From contig CAWJLG010000010.1 of NCBI GenBank assembly GCA_963843595.1, forward strand, positions 1 through 64,000: a DNA stretch of 64,000 bases. The letters run 5' to 3'. The position numbers and the translations under genes were made by a program. Positions 8,353-16,574 of this stretch are shown one piece after another (within the stretch, counting starts at the first letter, position 1; the number at the start of each line of letters is the position of its first letter). The DNA is from CAIWHR01 sp963843595 (lineage in GTDB: Bacteria > Pseudomonadota > Gammaproteobacteria > Burkholderiales > Casimicrobiaceae). Under the pieces are notes generated by a model. It was not told where the DNA came from and made no database searches. It worked only from the letters and a program-made list of their open reading frames with translations.

Positions 8353-9228
8353 ATGCCGATAACGGGCGTCGTGCCGGAATGGCTGCTGTCCGCCGTCGCC
8401 GTCGCGACGTTGTTCACCATCATGTTCGACCTGGGGCTCGCGATCGTGTCCGGCGAGTTCCGCTGGGTCGCGCAGCGACCCGGCCTGATGCTGAAGGGCC
8501 TGTTCTCGGTGCTCGTCGCCATGCCGGCGCTGGCGTGGCTCGTGGCCCGGGCGCTCGACCTTCCGCGGCCGGCGGAGGTCGGGATCATGCTGATGGCGAT
8601 CTCACCCGGCGCGCCCGTCGCCTTGCGCCGGTCGCTCGGCGCCGGCGGTCATCGTTCCTTTGCGCCGGTGCTGCAGATCGCGGTGGCTGCGCTTGCGGTT
8701 CTGTCGATGCCGCTGTGGATCGCGGCATTCGACGAGTACTACGGCGCCAGCGCGACCGCCGCCCCGCAGCATCTGGCGCGACAGGTGTTCACGGCGCAGT
8801 TGCTGCCGCTCTCGCTCGGAATGCTGGTGCGGCACTTCGCTCCGGTCCGCGCGGCGTGGCTCGAGCCTAGGCTCCGGCGGCTCGGGGGCGTGCTGCTCGT
8901 CGTCCTTCTCGGGTTGGCGCTGATCGACATCTGGCAAGTCGTGGTCGGCGCGGGCCTGCGCGTCGGCTTCGCCATCGTGATCGCCACGGCACTCGCCCTG
9001 TTCGTCGGGCACATGCTGGGCGGCCCCGACCCGGCGACCCGTACTGCCGTGGCCGTCTCGACTGCGGTACGCAATCCCGGCCTTGCCCTGCTGGTCGCGA
9101 CGTTGAATGCCGCCTCCCCGGCGATCACCGCAACGGTCCTCGCCTATTTCGTGATCGCGGCGTTCACCGTGATCCCCTACGTGACCTGGCGCCGGCGCGC
9201 CGCCGTGCCACAACAGGGCGACGCATGA
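8353..9228 (+). CDS. Bile acid:sodium symporter family (BASS/SBF) transporter
   Basis: Integral membrane protein of 291 residues with nine or so hydrophobic segments spread over its length. The pattern FTIMFDLGLAIVSGEFRWV near the start, followed by LMLMAISPGAPVALRRSLGA, fits the sodium-binding half of BASS proteins; the second half has TAVAVSTAVRNPGLALLVAT, corresponding to the crossover region. Bacterial members move pantoate, bile acids or other organic anions with sodium. Starts at the ATG following TGACCC; no strong ribosome-binding site seen. It stands alone, with gene remnants on both sides. Substrate unknown. Confidence 0.8.
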   Translation: MPITGVVPEWLLSAVAVATLFTIMFDLGLAIVSGEFRWVAQRPGLMLKGLFSVLVAMPALAWLVARALDLPRPAEVGIMLMAISPGAPVALRRSLGAGGHRSFAPVLQIAVAALAVLSMPLWIAAFDEYYGASATAAPQHLARQVFTAQLLPLSLGMLVRHFAPVRAAWLEPRLRRLGGVLLVVLLGLALIDIWQVVVGAGLRVGFAIVIATALALFVGHMLGGPDPATRTAVAVSTAVRNPGLALLVATLNAASPAITATVLAYFVIAAFTVIPYVTWRRRAAVPQQGDA

Positions 9229-9239
9229 CGGCGTGCATC

Positions 9240-9410
9240 AAAGCCCGCCGCCATCCGCTTCGCCGCCGCGTGCAGCACGAAGGTTAGGCGATCGAGGACA
9301 TTGCGCAATGAGCGTTTTCCGGCAAGCGAGCGATAAGCCTGCGGATTGAGGAAGATGTCCACGGGGGCGTAGGACCGCTGATTGGGCGCGCCGTGGCCGA
9401 GCGTGAAGTT
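9240..9410 (-). other. Possible remnant of an unknown gene
   Basis: On the minus strand, after a TAG, the frame reads NFTLGHGAPNQRSYAPVDIF, then LNPQAYRSLAGKRSLRNVLD and RLTFVLHAAAKRMAAG. The amino-acid pattern looks like real protein, unlike the arginine-rich shadow frames nearby. There is no start and no family I recognise. It may be a decayed gene end in the 261-base gap before the dicarboxylate symporter. Confidence 0.25.
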
Positions 9411-9489
9411 CTAGCCCGAGATCGAATCTCGCCACGCATCACTGGTACGATGAAAGACCATCGGGAGAACGCAGAAGGGGGAATGCGCG

Positions 9490-10782
9490 ATGCACAGCAA
9501 GCTCACGACCTGGATCCTCGGTGCGGCGGTCGCTGGCATTCTGGCCGGCTACGTCGCGCACGAAGCCGCGGTGGATGCCGCCGCCGCCGCCACGATCGCG
9601 GGCTATTTCTCGATCCTGGCGGACATCTTCCTGCGGCTCATCAAGATGATCATCGCACCGCTGGTGTTCGCGACGGTCGTCGCGGGCATCGCCGGGACGG
9701 GCGACGCCAAGTCCGTTGGCCGCATCGGGTTGAAGGCGCTGGCCTGGTTCATCACCGCCTCCCTCGTCTCGCTACTGCTGGGGATGACACTCGCCAACCT
9801 GTTCCAGCCCGGCGCCAACCTCAAGCTGCCGCTGCCCGATGCGGGCCTGTCGACCAACCTCAAGACCGGCGGGCTCAGTCTCAAGGAGTTCGTGGTCCAC
9901 GCGTTCCCGAAGAGCTTCTTCGAGGCCATGGCGACAAACGAGATCCTGCAGATCCTGGTCTTTTCGCTGTTCTTCGGTTTTGCGCTGACCGCGCTGAAAA
10001 ATCGGCCCGCCGTCACCGTGACGCATTTCATCGACGAGCTGGCGCACGCGATGCTGAAGCTGACCGAGTACGTGATGCTGTTCGCGCCGATCGGCGTGTT
10101 CGGCGCGATCGCCGCGGCCATCACGACGCAGGGGATCGGCGTGTTGGCGACCTACGGCAAGTTCATCGGCACGTTCTACCTGAGCCTGGTCGTGCTGTGG
10201 GTGGTGCTGATCGCCGCCGGCTTCGCGTTCCTCGGCCGCCGGGTGTTTGCGCTGCTTTCCGCCGTGCGCGAGCCGATGATGGTCGCGTTCACCACGGCGA
10301 GCAGCGAGGCCGCCTACCCGAAGCTCATGGAACGGCTCGACCGCTTCGGCGTGAACGAGCGCGTGACCGCGCTCACGCTGCCGCTCGGCTATTCGTTCAA
10401 TCTCGACGGCTCGATGGTGTACCAGGCGTTCGCGGCGCTCTTCATCGCACAGGCGTACGGCATTGAGATGTCGGTCGGCCAGCAGGTGACGCTGCTGCTG
10501 GTGATGATGCTGTCGAGCAAGGGTGTCGCGGGCGTGCCGCGCGCTTCGCTCGTGGTGGTCGCCGCCGTGCTCCCGAGCTTCGGCCTGCCCGAGGCGGGGT
10601 TGCTGTTGATCATGGGCATCGACCAGTTCCTCGACATGGGGCGCACCGCGACCAACGTGATCGGCAACGGCATTGCCACCGCGGTGGTGGCGAAGTGGGA
10701 AGGCGCGCTTGGGCCGCCGATCGCCGAGGCGGAGGACACGGCGACGATCGCGCCGGCCGCGGGCTCCGAATCCGCGTCATGA
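9490..10782 (+). CDS. Dicarboxylate/amino acid:cation symporter (DAACS family)
   Basis: Inner-membrane sodium- or proton-coupled carrier of 430 residues (GltP/DctA type) for glutamate, aspartate or C4-dicarboxylates. Hydrophobic segments begin at residue 5; FSILADIFLRLIKMIIAPLV is the typical end of TM2-TM3. The substrate-binding hairpin and serine-rich motif appear as AFTTASSEAAYPKLMERLD. The conserved cation site region reads GYSFNLDGSMVYQAFAALF, and the second hairpin MMLSSKGVAGVPRASLVVVA. All core motifs are intact. Start follows AGAAGGGGGAA. Its last bases overlap the start of the binding-protein gene (ATGA), so the two are co-translated. Confidence 0.93.
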   Translation: MHSKLTTWILGAAVAGILAGYVAHEAAVDAAAAATIAGYFSILADIFLRLIKMIIAPLVFATVVAGIAGTGDAKSVGRIGLKALAWFITASLVSLLLGMTLANLFQPGANLKLPLPDAGLSTNLKTGGLSLKEFVVHAFPKSFFEAMATNEILQILVFSLFFGFALTALKNRPAVTVTHFIDELAHAMLKLTEYVMLFAPIGVFGAIAAAITTQGIGVLATYGKFIGTFYLSLVVLWVVLIAAGFAFLGRRVFALLSAVREPMMVAFTTASSEAAYPKLMERLDRFGVNERVTALTLPLGYSFNLDGSMVYQAFAALFIAQAYGIEMSVGQQVTLLLVMMLSSKGVAGVPRASLVVVAAVLPSFGLPEAGLLLIMGIDQFLDMGRTATNVIGNGIATAVVAKWEGALGPPIAEAEDTATIAPAAGSESAS

Positions 10783-11696
10783 AAACTGTGTCCTGGGCCG
10801 TGCCTGCGATCGCCTTCGCGCTCGCGCTGGCGGCGGGTCACGATGCGCTCGCGGCGGCGCGGGACTGGCAGGACGCGCTCAGCGGCAGGCTGCAGCGCAT
10901 CAAGGAAACGCAGACCGTCCGCCTGGGCTTTCGCGAAGGGGCGATTCCCTTCTCCTACCTGGGTCCGGACGCGAAGCCGGCAGGCTATTCGCTCGATCTG
11001 TGCCTGGCGATCGTGGCGACCGTGGCCGACGACCTCGGTGTGGCGCAATTGAACGTCGAGTACGTGCGAGTGAGCCCGCAGGACCGCATCGACCGCGTTA
11101 CCTCCGGCGCGGTCGACCTGGAATGCGGCGCGACGACGAACACCGCGGAGCGCAGGCAGCGCGTCGAGTTTTCGCCCGTGATCTTCGTCACCGGAACCCG
11201 GCTCGCCGTCCGGCGCGGCAGCACGATCCGTGGCGTGAATGGCCTTGCCGGGCGCAAGGTCGCCGTCGTCCGCGGGACCACCAACGAGGCGGCGATGCGC
11301 GACGTCGACCGTCTGCGCGGGCTGGGCGCGACGTTCGTCGTTGCCGAGGGATACGGCGACGCACTGGCCCTGCTCGAGTCCGGGGCGGCGGATGCGCTCG
11401 CCGCCGACGACGTGCTGCTGCGCGGACACCTGGCCGAATCCGGGCGAACGCGTGAGTTCCGCGTGGTCGGCGAGATGCTTTCGTTCGAGCCTTACGGCAT
11501 CATGTTCCCGCGCGACGATCCCGCGCTCTCCGACGCCGTCGCGCGAACGATGCGAGCGCTCGCGGAAAGCCGCGAAATCGTCTGGATCTACGACCGGTGG
11601 TTCGTGCGGCCGCTGCCGTCGGGCCTGCAGCTCCGCATGCCGATGAGCGCGGAGCTCCGGCGCTCGTTCGAGCTGATCGGACTGCCGCCGGAGTAG
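10779..11696 (+). CDS. Family 3 periplasmic amino-acid-binding protein (orphan)
   Basis: Exported solute-binding protein of 305 residues. The first 25 residues form a signal peptide (MKTVSWAVPAIAFALALAAG, cleavage near ALAAA). The binding fold begins with VRLGFREGAIPFSYLGPDAK and contains AVDLECGATTNTAERRQRVE, the ligand loop of GltI-like glutamate/aspartate-binding proteins. It overlaps the preceding symporter by four bases, yet no ABC permease or ATPase gene is adjacent. It may supply a distant permease, or could hand substrate to the neighbouring symporter; the latter is speculation. Length is typical for the family. Confidence 0.88.
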   Translation: MKTVSWAVPAIAFALALAAGHDALAAARDWQDALSGRLQRIKETQTVRLGFREGAIPFSYLGPDAKPAGYSLDLCLAIVATVADDLGVAQLNVEYVRVSPQDRIDRVTSGAVDLECGATTNTAERRQRVEFSPVIFVTGTRLAVRRGSTIRGVNGLAGRKVAVVRGTTNEAAMRDVDRLRGLGATFVVAEGYGDALALLESGAADALAADDVLLRGHLAESGRTREFRVVGEMLSFEPYGIMFPRDDPALSDAVARTMRALAESREIVWIYDRWFVRPLPSGLQLRMPMSAELRRSFELIGLPPE

Positions 11697-11805
11697 CGCA
11701 ATGGGGGCAGCGCCGCGCACCCCTTGAGGCAGTGGGTCTGACCCCGTTGCCGCCACCAGCCCGGCGGCCGGCAGCCAGACGCAAGCGCACGCCGGCATTC
11801 CCTTG

Positions 11806-11854
11806 TTGACGCGGGTCAACGGGGGCGTGACGCCGCTCTTGGCATAATATGCTG
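11806..11854 (+). promoter_or_regulatory. Class II FNR/ANR-type promoter upstream of the DUF3141-ackA operon
   Basis: A perfect inverted repeat GTTGAC-GCGG-GTCAAC spans 11805-11820, containing TTGAC-N4-GTCAA (centre 11812.5). A -10 element CATAAT lies at 11843-11848 in the otherwise GC-rich 348-base gap. A start site at about 11854 would place the box centre at -41.5, the exact position for class II activation by FNR-family regulators. No normal -35 hexamer is present at the right distance. The rest of the gap is an untranslated leader of about 190 bases. Confidence 0.65.
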
Positions 11855-12044
11855 CAATGCGGAACGGTGCGCCGAGAATACGGTCGAATGGACCGTTCCC
11901 GGGCGCGTCGGCTTGTCCATGCGGTGCGCACGATTTGAGCGAGCGTCCCCGACGCCGCGGTGGCGCGCACATCGCAAGCGATTGCGGCGGATGCGCCAAC
12001 GAGACATTCCGTTTTACCCCCCCACATCGAACCCAGGCCCGAGC

Positions 12045-14420
12045 ATGAACGCCACCACACAACTCGCACGCGGCTACGACATCTCCACCAAGGTCACGCA
12101 GCTCTTCCAGAAGCGGGCAAAGCTCGCGCAGGAGCATTTCACGGAACGGCTGGCGGCGGCGGCCAGTGACAACCTCGCCGGTCTCACGGACAAGCCCCTG
12201 GCGCCGTGGGACGTCTGGTCGCAGTGGTACGACTATTCGACCGATTTCGCCCAGCGCTCGGTCCTGTTCTGGGATGCGTTGCGGGAGCGGGGCAACAATT
12301 TCGTCGAGCACACGCGGCAGGGGCTCCCGCCGGTGCTGCACTTCGCGTACGAAACGGTCGTCGACGGACGCACGCTCGCGCGGCCCGTCAACTACGCGCT
12401 GGTGCGCATCGTCCCCCCCGAGGGCGTCACCGTCGATCCGAAGCGGCGGCCCTACATGGTCATCGACCCGCGCGCCGGGCACGGTCCGGGCATCGGCGGC
12501 TTCAAGGACGATTCGCAGGTGGGCGTCGCGTTGCGCGAGGGGCATCCGGTCTATTTCGTGATCTTCTTCCGCGACCCGGAGCCCGGCCAGACGCTGCTCG
12601 ACGTCTGCGAGGCGGAGAAGCAATTCGTGCGCAAGGTGCGCGAGCTGCATCCCGCGAGCCCCAAGCCGGCGATCGTCGGCAATTGCCAGGGCGGCTGGGC
12701 GGCGATGATGCTCGCCGCGGCGGGTCCCGACGACACGGGGCCGATCGTGATCAACGGCGCGCCGATGTCGTACTGGGGCGGCGCATTTCAGGAGGGTGCC
12801 GGCGATAACCCGATGCGCTACGCGGGCGGCATGCTGGGCGGCACCTGGCTGTCGTCGTTTGCGGCCGACCTCGGCGACGGCATCTTCGACGGCGCTTATC
12901 TGGTCGAGAACTTCGAGAACCTCAATCCGGCCAACACGTTCTGGGACAAGTATTACAACCTGTTCGCGAACGTCGACACCGAGCCCCCGCGCTTCCTCGA
13001 ATTCGAGCGCTGGTGGGGCGGCTTCTACCTGATGAACCGCGAGGAGATCGAGTGGATCACGCGCAATCTGTTCGTCGGCAACAAGCTGTGGTCCGGCACA
13101 CAGGGAGCGCACGGCAAGACTTTCGACCTGCGCGAGATCAAGGCGCCGATCATCCTGTTCGCGTCGATGGGCGACAACATCACCCCGCCGCAGCAGGCGT
13201 TCAACTGGGTCGCCGACGTCTACGGCTCGACCGACGAGATCAAGGCGCGCGGACAGGTGATCGTGGGATTGCTGCACCAGGACATCGGCCACCTCGGCAT
13301 CTTCGTCTCCGGCAAGGTGGCGAAGAAGGAACACGCGCAGATTGTCTCCGTGTTGAAGTCGATCGAAATGCTGCCGCCGGGTCTGTACGGCATGCGGATC
13401 CACGAGGTCAAGGGGCGGGACGGCAAGGTCGAGTACGAGGTCGATTTCATCGAGCATCGGCTCGAGGATGTCGCGGCCCGGCTCAACCGTTTGGAGCGCG
13501 CCGATGAAAAGCCGTTCGAGGCGGTGGCCGCGCTGTCCGAGTTCAACCAGCGCGCCTACGAGCTCTTTGTGCAGCCGTTGATCCAAGCGATGGGGAACGA
13601 GCTGACCGCGAAGGTTTCGCGCCAGCTCCATCCGCTGCGCTTCCAGCGCTGGGCCTTCTCGGACCTCAATCCCTGGCTCGCGTGGCTGGGGCCCGCGGCG
13701 CAGGCGGTGAAGGCGCAGCGAAAGCCGGTTGCCAAGGACGCGCCAGCCCGCAAGGTCGAGGCGATGGCCTCGGAGGCGATCAGCGCGTCGCTCGACTACT
13801 ACCGCGCCATCCGCGATGCGACCAGCGAGGCGACGTTCTTCCAGACCTACGGCAACGTGTTCTCGCTTTACCTCGCCGACAAGCACGAGGCCGACGAGCG
13901 TGCAGCCGAGCGCATCGCCGAGCCGCGCGACCTGCCGGTGGTCAAGGAGGCGCTGGAGTCGATCGAGGAAGGCGGATACGCCGAGGCCGTGGCCCGTGTC
14001 GGCGCCTTGTTGGCGCGCAGGGGCGCGCCGCTTCCGCTCGCCCGGCTCGCCCTGAAGCAGGAGCTCGCCACCGAGTACCACGATCTGCTCCCCGACGTTG
14101 CGCCCGATGCGTGGCGGCGCATTCGCGGCGAGCAGGAGCTCATCGTGCGCTACGAGCCCGAGCGCGCGGCCGCGACGCTGCCCCTCCTGCTGCGCGATCC
14201 GGCCGACCGCGCGCGGCTGATCACGCTGGCTCGGAAGCTGCTGGCCGACGAGCGCATGCAGCGGTCCCAGCCATCGTCCGAGCAGGTGGCGATGCTCCAG
14301 CACATCGGTGAAACGCTGCACGTCGCGCCGATGCGTGGAGGCCGCACCGTGACCGGCGCCAAATCGACGAGGAAGCCGGCGAAGAAGGCTGCGGCGAAGC
14401 GCCCGCGGACCCGCGCCTGA
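12045..14420 (+). CDS. DUF3141 protein (PhaC/PhaZ-like alpha/beta hydrolase)
   Basis: Protein of 791 residues from the DUF3141 family, related to polyhydroxyalkanoate synthases. Residues about 80-450 form an alpha/beta-hydrolase domain with the nucleophile elbow GNCQGGWAAMML, where cysteine replaces the usual serine as in PhaC; the likely histidine is in HQDIGHLGIF. The rest is mainly helical, and the tail KSTRKPAKKAAAKRPRTRA is lysine/arginine-rich, like phasin or histone-like tails that bind DNA or granules. Family activity is not established to my knowledge. The start at 12045 lies after a long leader. It heads an operon with phosphotransacetylase, acetate kinase and enoyl reductase, pointing to acyl-group or storage-polymer metabolism under low oxygen. 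Confidence 0.82.
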   Translation: MNATTQLARGYDISTKVTQLFQKRAKLAQEHFTERLAAAASDNLAGLTDKPLAPWDVWSQWYDYSTDFAQRSVLFWDALRERGNNFVEHTRQGLPPVLHFAYETVVDGRTLARPVNYALVRIVPPEGVTVDPKRRPYMVIDPRAGHGPGIGGFKDDSQVGVALREGHPVYFVIFFRDPEPGQTLLDVCEAEKQFVRKVRELHPASPKPAIVGNCQGGWAAMMLAAAGPDDTGPIVINGAPMSYWGGAFQEGAGDNPMRYAGGMLGGTWLSSFAADLGDGIFDGAYLVENFENLNPANTFWDKYYNLFANVDTEPPRFLEFERWWGGFYLMNREEIEWITRNLFVGNKLWSGTQGAHGKTFDLREIKAPIILFASMGDNITPPQQAFNWVADVYGSTDEIKARGQVIVGLLHQDIGHLGIFVSGKVAKKEHAQIVSVLKSIEMLPPGLYGMRIHEVKGRDGKVEYEVDFIEHRLEDVAARLNRLERADEKPFEAVAALSEFNQRAYELFVQPLIQAMGNELTAKVSRQLHPLRFQRWAFSDLNPWLAWLGPAAQAVKAQRKPVAKDAPARKVEAMASEAISASLDYYRAIRDATSEATFFQTYGNVFSLYLADKHEADERAAERIAEPRDLPVVKEALESIEEGGYAEAVARVGALLARRGAPLPLARLALKQELATEYHDLLPDVAPDAWRRIRGEQELIVRYEPERAAATLPLLLRDPADRARLITLARKLLADERMQRSQPSSEQVAMLQHIGETLHVAPMRGGRTVTGAKSTRKPAKKAAAKRPRTRA

Positions 14421-14433
14421 CCAAGGGGTTCCA

Positions 14434-15375
14434 ATGGAACGCAAGCACGAGAAGTACCAGCGGCTGCTCGACTTCTGCAAGGCGCTCCCCCCGACGCCGA
14501 CGGCGGTCGCGCACCCCTGCGACGAGAGCTCGCTGCGCGGCGCCGTCGATGCGGCGAAGATCGGCCTGATCGCGCCGATCCTGGTCGGGCCGCGCGCGCG
14601 GATCGAGGCTGTTGCGAAGGAGCGCGGCATCGATATCGCGGGACTGCCGATCGTCGACGCCCCGCACAGCCAGGCCTCGGCCGAGAAGGCGGTGGAGCAG
14701 GTGCGGGAGGGCAAAGCGGAAGCGCTGATGAAGGGCAGCCTGCACACCGACGAGCTGATGGCTGCGGTCGTCCGGCGCGACACCGGGCTGCGTACCGCGC
14801 GCCGCGTCAGCCACTGCTTCGTCATGGACGTGCCGAGCTACGCGGAAACGCTGATCATTACCGATGCCGCGGTCAACATCGCGCCGACACTGGCCGACAA
14901 GGTCGACATCATCCAGAACGCGATCGATCTCGCGCACGCGCTCCAGTTCAAGGAAGTGCGCGTGGCGATCCTGTCGGCGATGGAAACGGTCAATCCCGCC
15001 GTGCCGTCGACCGTGGAGGCGGCGGCGCTGTGCAAGATGGCCGACCGTCACCAGATCACCGGCGCGATCGTCGACGGTCCGCTCGCGCTCGACAACGCGA
15101 TCAGCCTGGAATCGGTGCAGATCAAGAAGATCGACTCGCCGGTCGCCGGTCGCGCGAATGTGCTGGTCGTGCCCGACCTCGAGGCCGGCAACATGCTGGC
15201 GAAGAGCCTGTCGTTCCTGGCCGGCGCGGACGCCGCCGGCATCGTGCTCGGCGCGCGCGTTCCCATCATCCTCACCAGCCGTGCCGATTCGGTCGAATCC
15301 CGGCTCGCCTCCTGCGCCATCGCCGCGCTGGTGGCCAAGGTCCGGCGGGAATCCGGCAGCAAGGCGGTGAGCTGA
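14434..15375 (+). CDS. Phosphate acetyl/butyryltransferase family protein
   Basis: Enzyme of 313 residues of the PTA_PTB family, converting acyl-CoA plus phosphate to acyl phosphate plus CoA. The single-domain length fits Ptb-like members, without the MaoC-like N-terminal domain seen in the fused Burkholderiales form. Typical blocks: IGLIAPILVGPRARI near residue 45, ALMKGSLHTDELM near residue 100, and the substrate region GAIVDGPLALDNAISLES followed by VLVVPDLEAGNMLAKSL. The gene starts 13 bases after the DUF3141 stop and ends one base before ackA, so product can pass straight to the kinase. Acyl specificity (acetyl, propionyl or butyryl) is undecided. Confidence 0.88.
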   Translation: MERKHEKYQRLLDFCKALPPTPTAVAHPCDESSLRGAVDAAKIGLIAPILVGPRARIEAVAKERGIDIAGLPIVDAPHSQASAEKAVEQVREGKAEALMKGSLHTDELMAAVVRRDTGLRTARRVSHCFVMDVPSYAETLIITDAAVNIAPTLADKVDIIQNAIDLAHALQFKEVRVAILSAMETVNPAVPSTVEAAALCKMADRHQITGAIVDGPLALDNAISLESVQIKKIDSPVAGRANVLVVPDLEAGNMLAKSLSFLAGADAAGIVLGARVPIILTSRADSVESRLASCAIAALVAKVRRESGSKAVS

Positions 15376-15376
15376 G

Positions 15377-16561
15377 ATGGCCGACGCGATCGCGGTTCTC
15401 AACGCCGGTTCGTCGAGCCTCAAGTTCTCGTTGTTCGTCGAGCGCGGCGAGGCTTTGGAGCTGATCGCGCGCGGGCAGGCTGAGGGTCTGTACACCGCGC
15501 CGCGTTTCGTCGCCAAGGACCGGGCAGGAAAGGTCCTCGGCGAGAAATCGTGGGGCGAGGGGGTCAAGCTCGGCCACGACGGCGCGCTCGATCACCTGGT
15601 CGCCTTCCTGCGCTCGGAGCTTGCCGAGTACCGCCTGGTCGGCGTCGGTCACCGCGTGGTGCACGGCGGATCGGAGTACACGCACCCCGTCCGCCTCGAC
15701 GCGCCGATCCTGGCGGCTCTGGAAATGTACGTTCCGCTCGCCCCGCTGCACCAGCCGCACAACCTGGCCCCGATCCGTGCTCTGCTTGAACGCTCGCCGC
15801 AGTTGCCGCAGGTGGCGTGCTTCGACACAGCGTTCCACAGCGGTGCGCCGCCGGTCGCGCAGGCGTTCGCATTGCCCAAGGCGATCACGGATCGCGGCGT
15901 GCGCCGGTACGGCTTTCACGGGCTTTCGTACGAGTACATCGCGCACGTGCTGCCGCAGTACGATGAGCGCGCGGCACGCGGCAAGACGGTGGTCCTCCAT
16001 CTGGGCAACGGCTCCAGCATGTGCGCAATCGCGGGCGGGCGCAGCATGGCCAGCACCATGGGCTTCACCGCCGCGGACGGATTGCCGATGGGCACGCGCT
16101 GCGGCAACCTCGATCCGGGCGTGATCCTCTACCTGATGGATGAGCTCAAGATGGACGCGCGGGCCATCGAGAAACTGATCTACCAGCAGTCCGGGCTGCT
16201 CGGCATGTCCGGGATCTCCAGCGACATGCGCACCCTGGAGGCGAACGCGGCGCCGGAAGCGAAGGCCGCGATCGACGTCTTCGTCTACCGGATCGGGCGC
16301 GAGCTGGGGTCGCTGGCGGCGGCGCTGGGCGGCCTCGACGCGATCGTGTTCACCGCCGGCATCGGCGAGAACAGCCGCTCGCTGCGCGAACGCGTCTGCC
16401 GGGACGCGACGTGGCTGGGCGTGGAGCTCGATGCGGCGGCCAACGAGGGCAACGGGCCGCGCATCAGCACCGCGGGAAGCCGCGTCTCCGCGTGGGCCAT
16501 CCCGACCAACGAGGAGCTGATGATCGCACGCCACACGCGACGCCTGCTCGAGCAAGACTGA
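15377..16561 (+). CDS. ackA: Acetate kinase (possibly acting on other short acyl phosphates)
   Basis: Cytosolic kinase of 394 residues making ATP from acyl phosphate. Signature 1, VLNAGSSSLKFSLF, is at the N-terminus. Signature 2 reads RRYGFHGLSYEYIAHVL; the phosphate loop is HLGNGSSMCAI, followed by GFTAADGLPMGTRCGNLDPG. The C-terminal half carries SGISSDMRTLE and IVFTAGIGENSRSLRERVC. All motifs and the overall length are standard. With the upstream phosphotransacetylase it completes a substrate-level phosphorylation route that would be useful when oxygen is scarce, consistent with the FNR-type promoter in front of the operon. Butyrate kinase is less likely because the acetate kinase signatures are exact. 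Confidence 0.95.
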   Translation: MADAIAVLNAGSSSLKFSLFVERGEALELIARGQAEGLYTAPRFVAKDRAGKVLGEKSWGEGVKLGHDGALDHLVAFLRSELAEYRLVGVGHRVVHGGSEYTHPVRLDAPILAALEMYVPLAPLHQPHNLAPIRALLERSPQLPQVACFDTAFHSGAPPVAQAFALPKAITDRGVRRYGFHGLSYEYIAHVLPQYDERAARGKTVVLHLGNGSSMCAIAGGRSMASTMGFTAADGLPMGTRCGNLDPGVILYLMDELKMDARAIEKLIYQQSGLLGMSGISSDMRTLEANAAPEAKAAIDVFVYRIGRELGSLAAALGGLDAIVFTAGIGENSRSLRERVCRDATWLGVELDAAANEGNGPRISTAGSRVSAWAIPTNEELMIARHTRRLLEQD

Positions 16562-16574
16562 AGGAGTAGCGCAG

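Noticed and set aside
11841..11856. Sigma-54 promoter (TGGCA...TGC)
   Set aside because: The GG-to-GC spacing is off by one base and the -12 element is weak; the FNR class II reading fits exactly.
11857..12048. 63-codon leader ORF overlapping the DUF3141 start (ATGA)
   Set aside because: It begins right at the predicted transcript start without a ribosome-binding site, and composition is not protein-like. Kept only as a curiosity because of its CPCG and CGGC pairs.
10389..14825. 1478-codon open frame on the minus strand
   Set aside because: Antisense to the symporter, binding protein and DUF3141 genes; arginine/histidine-rich composition and no family. It is a shadow of GC-rich coding DNA, as are other long antisense frames (for example 43777-47619 minus and 49414-52227 plus).
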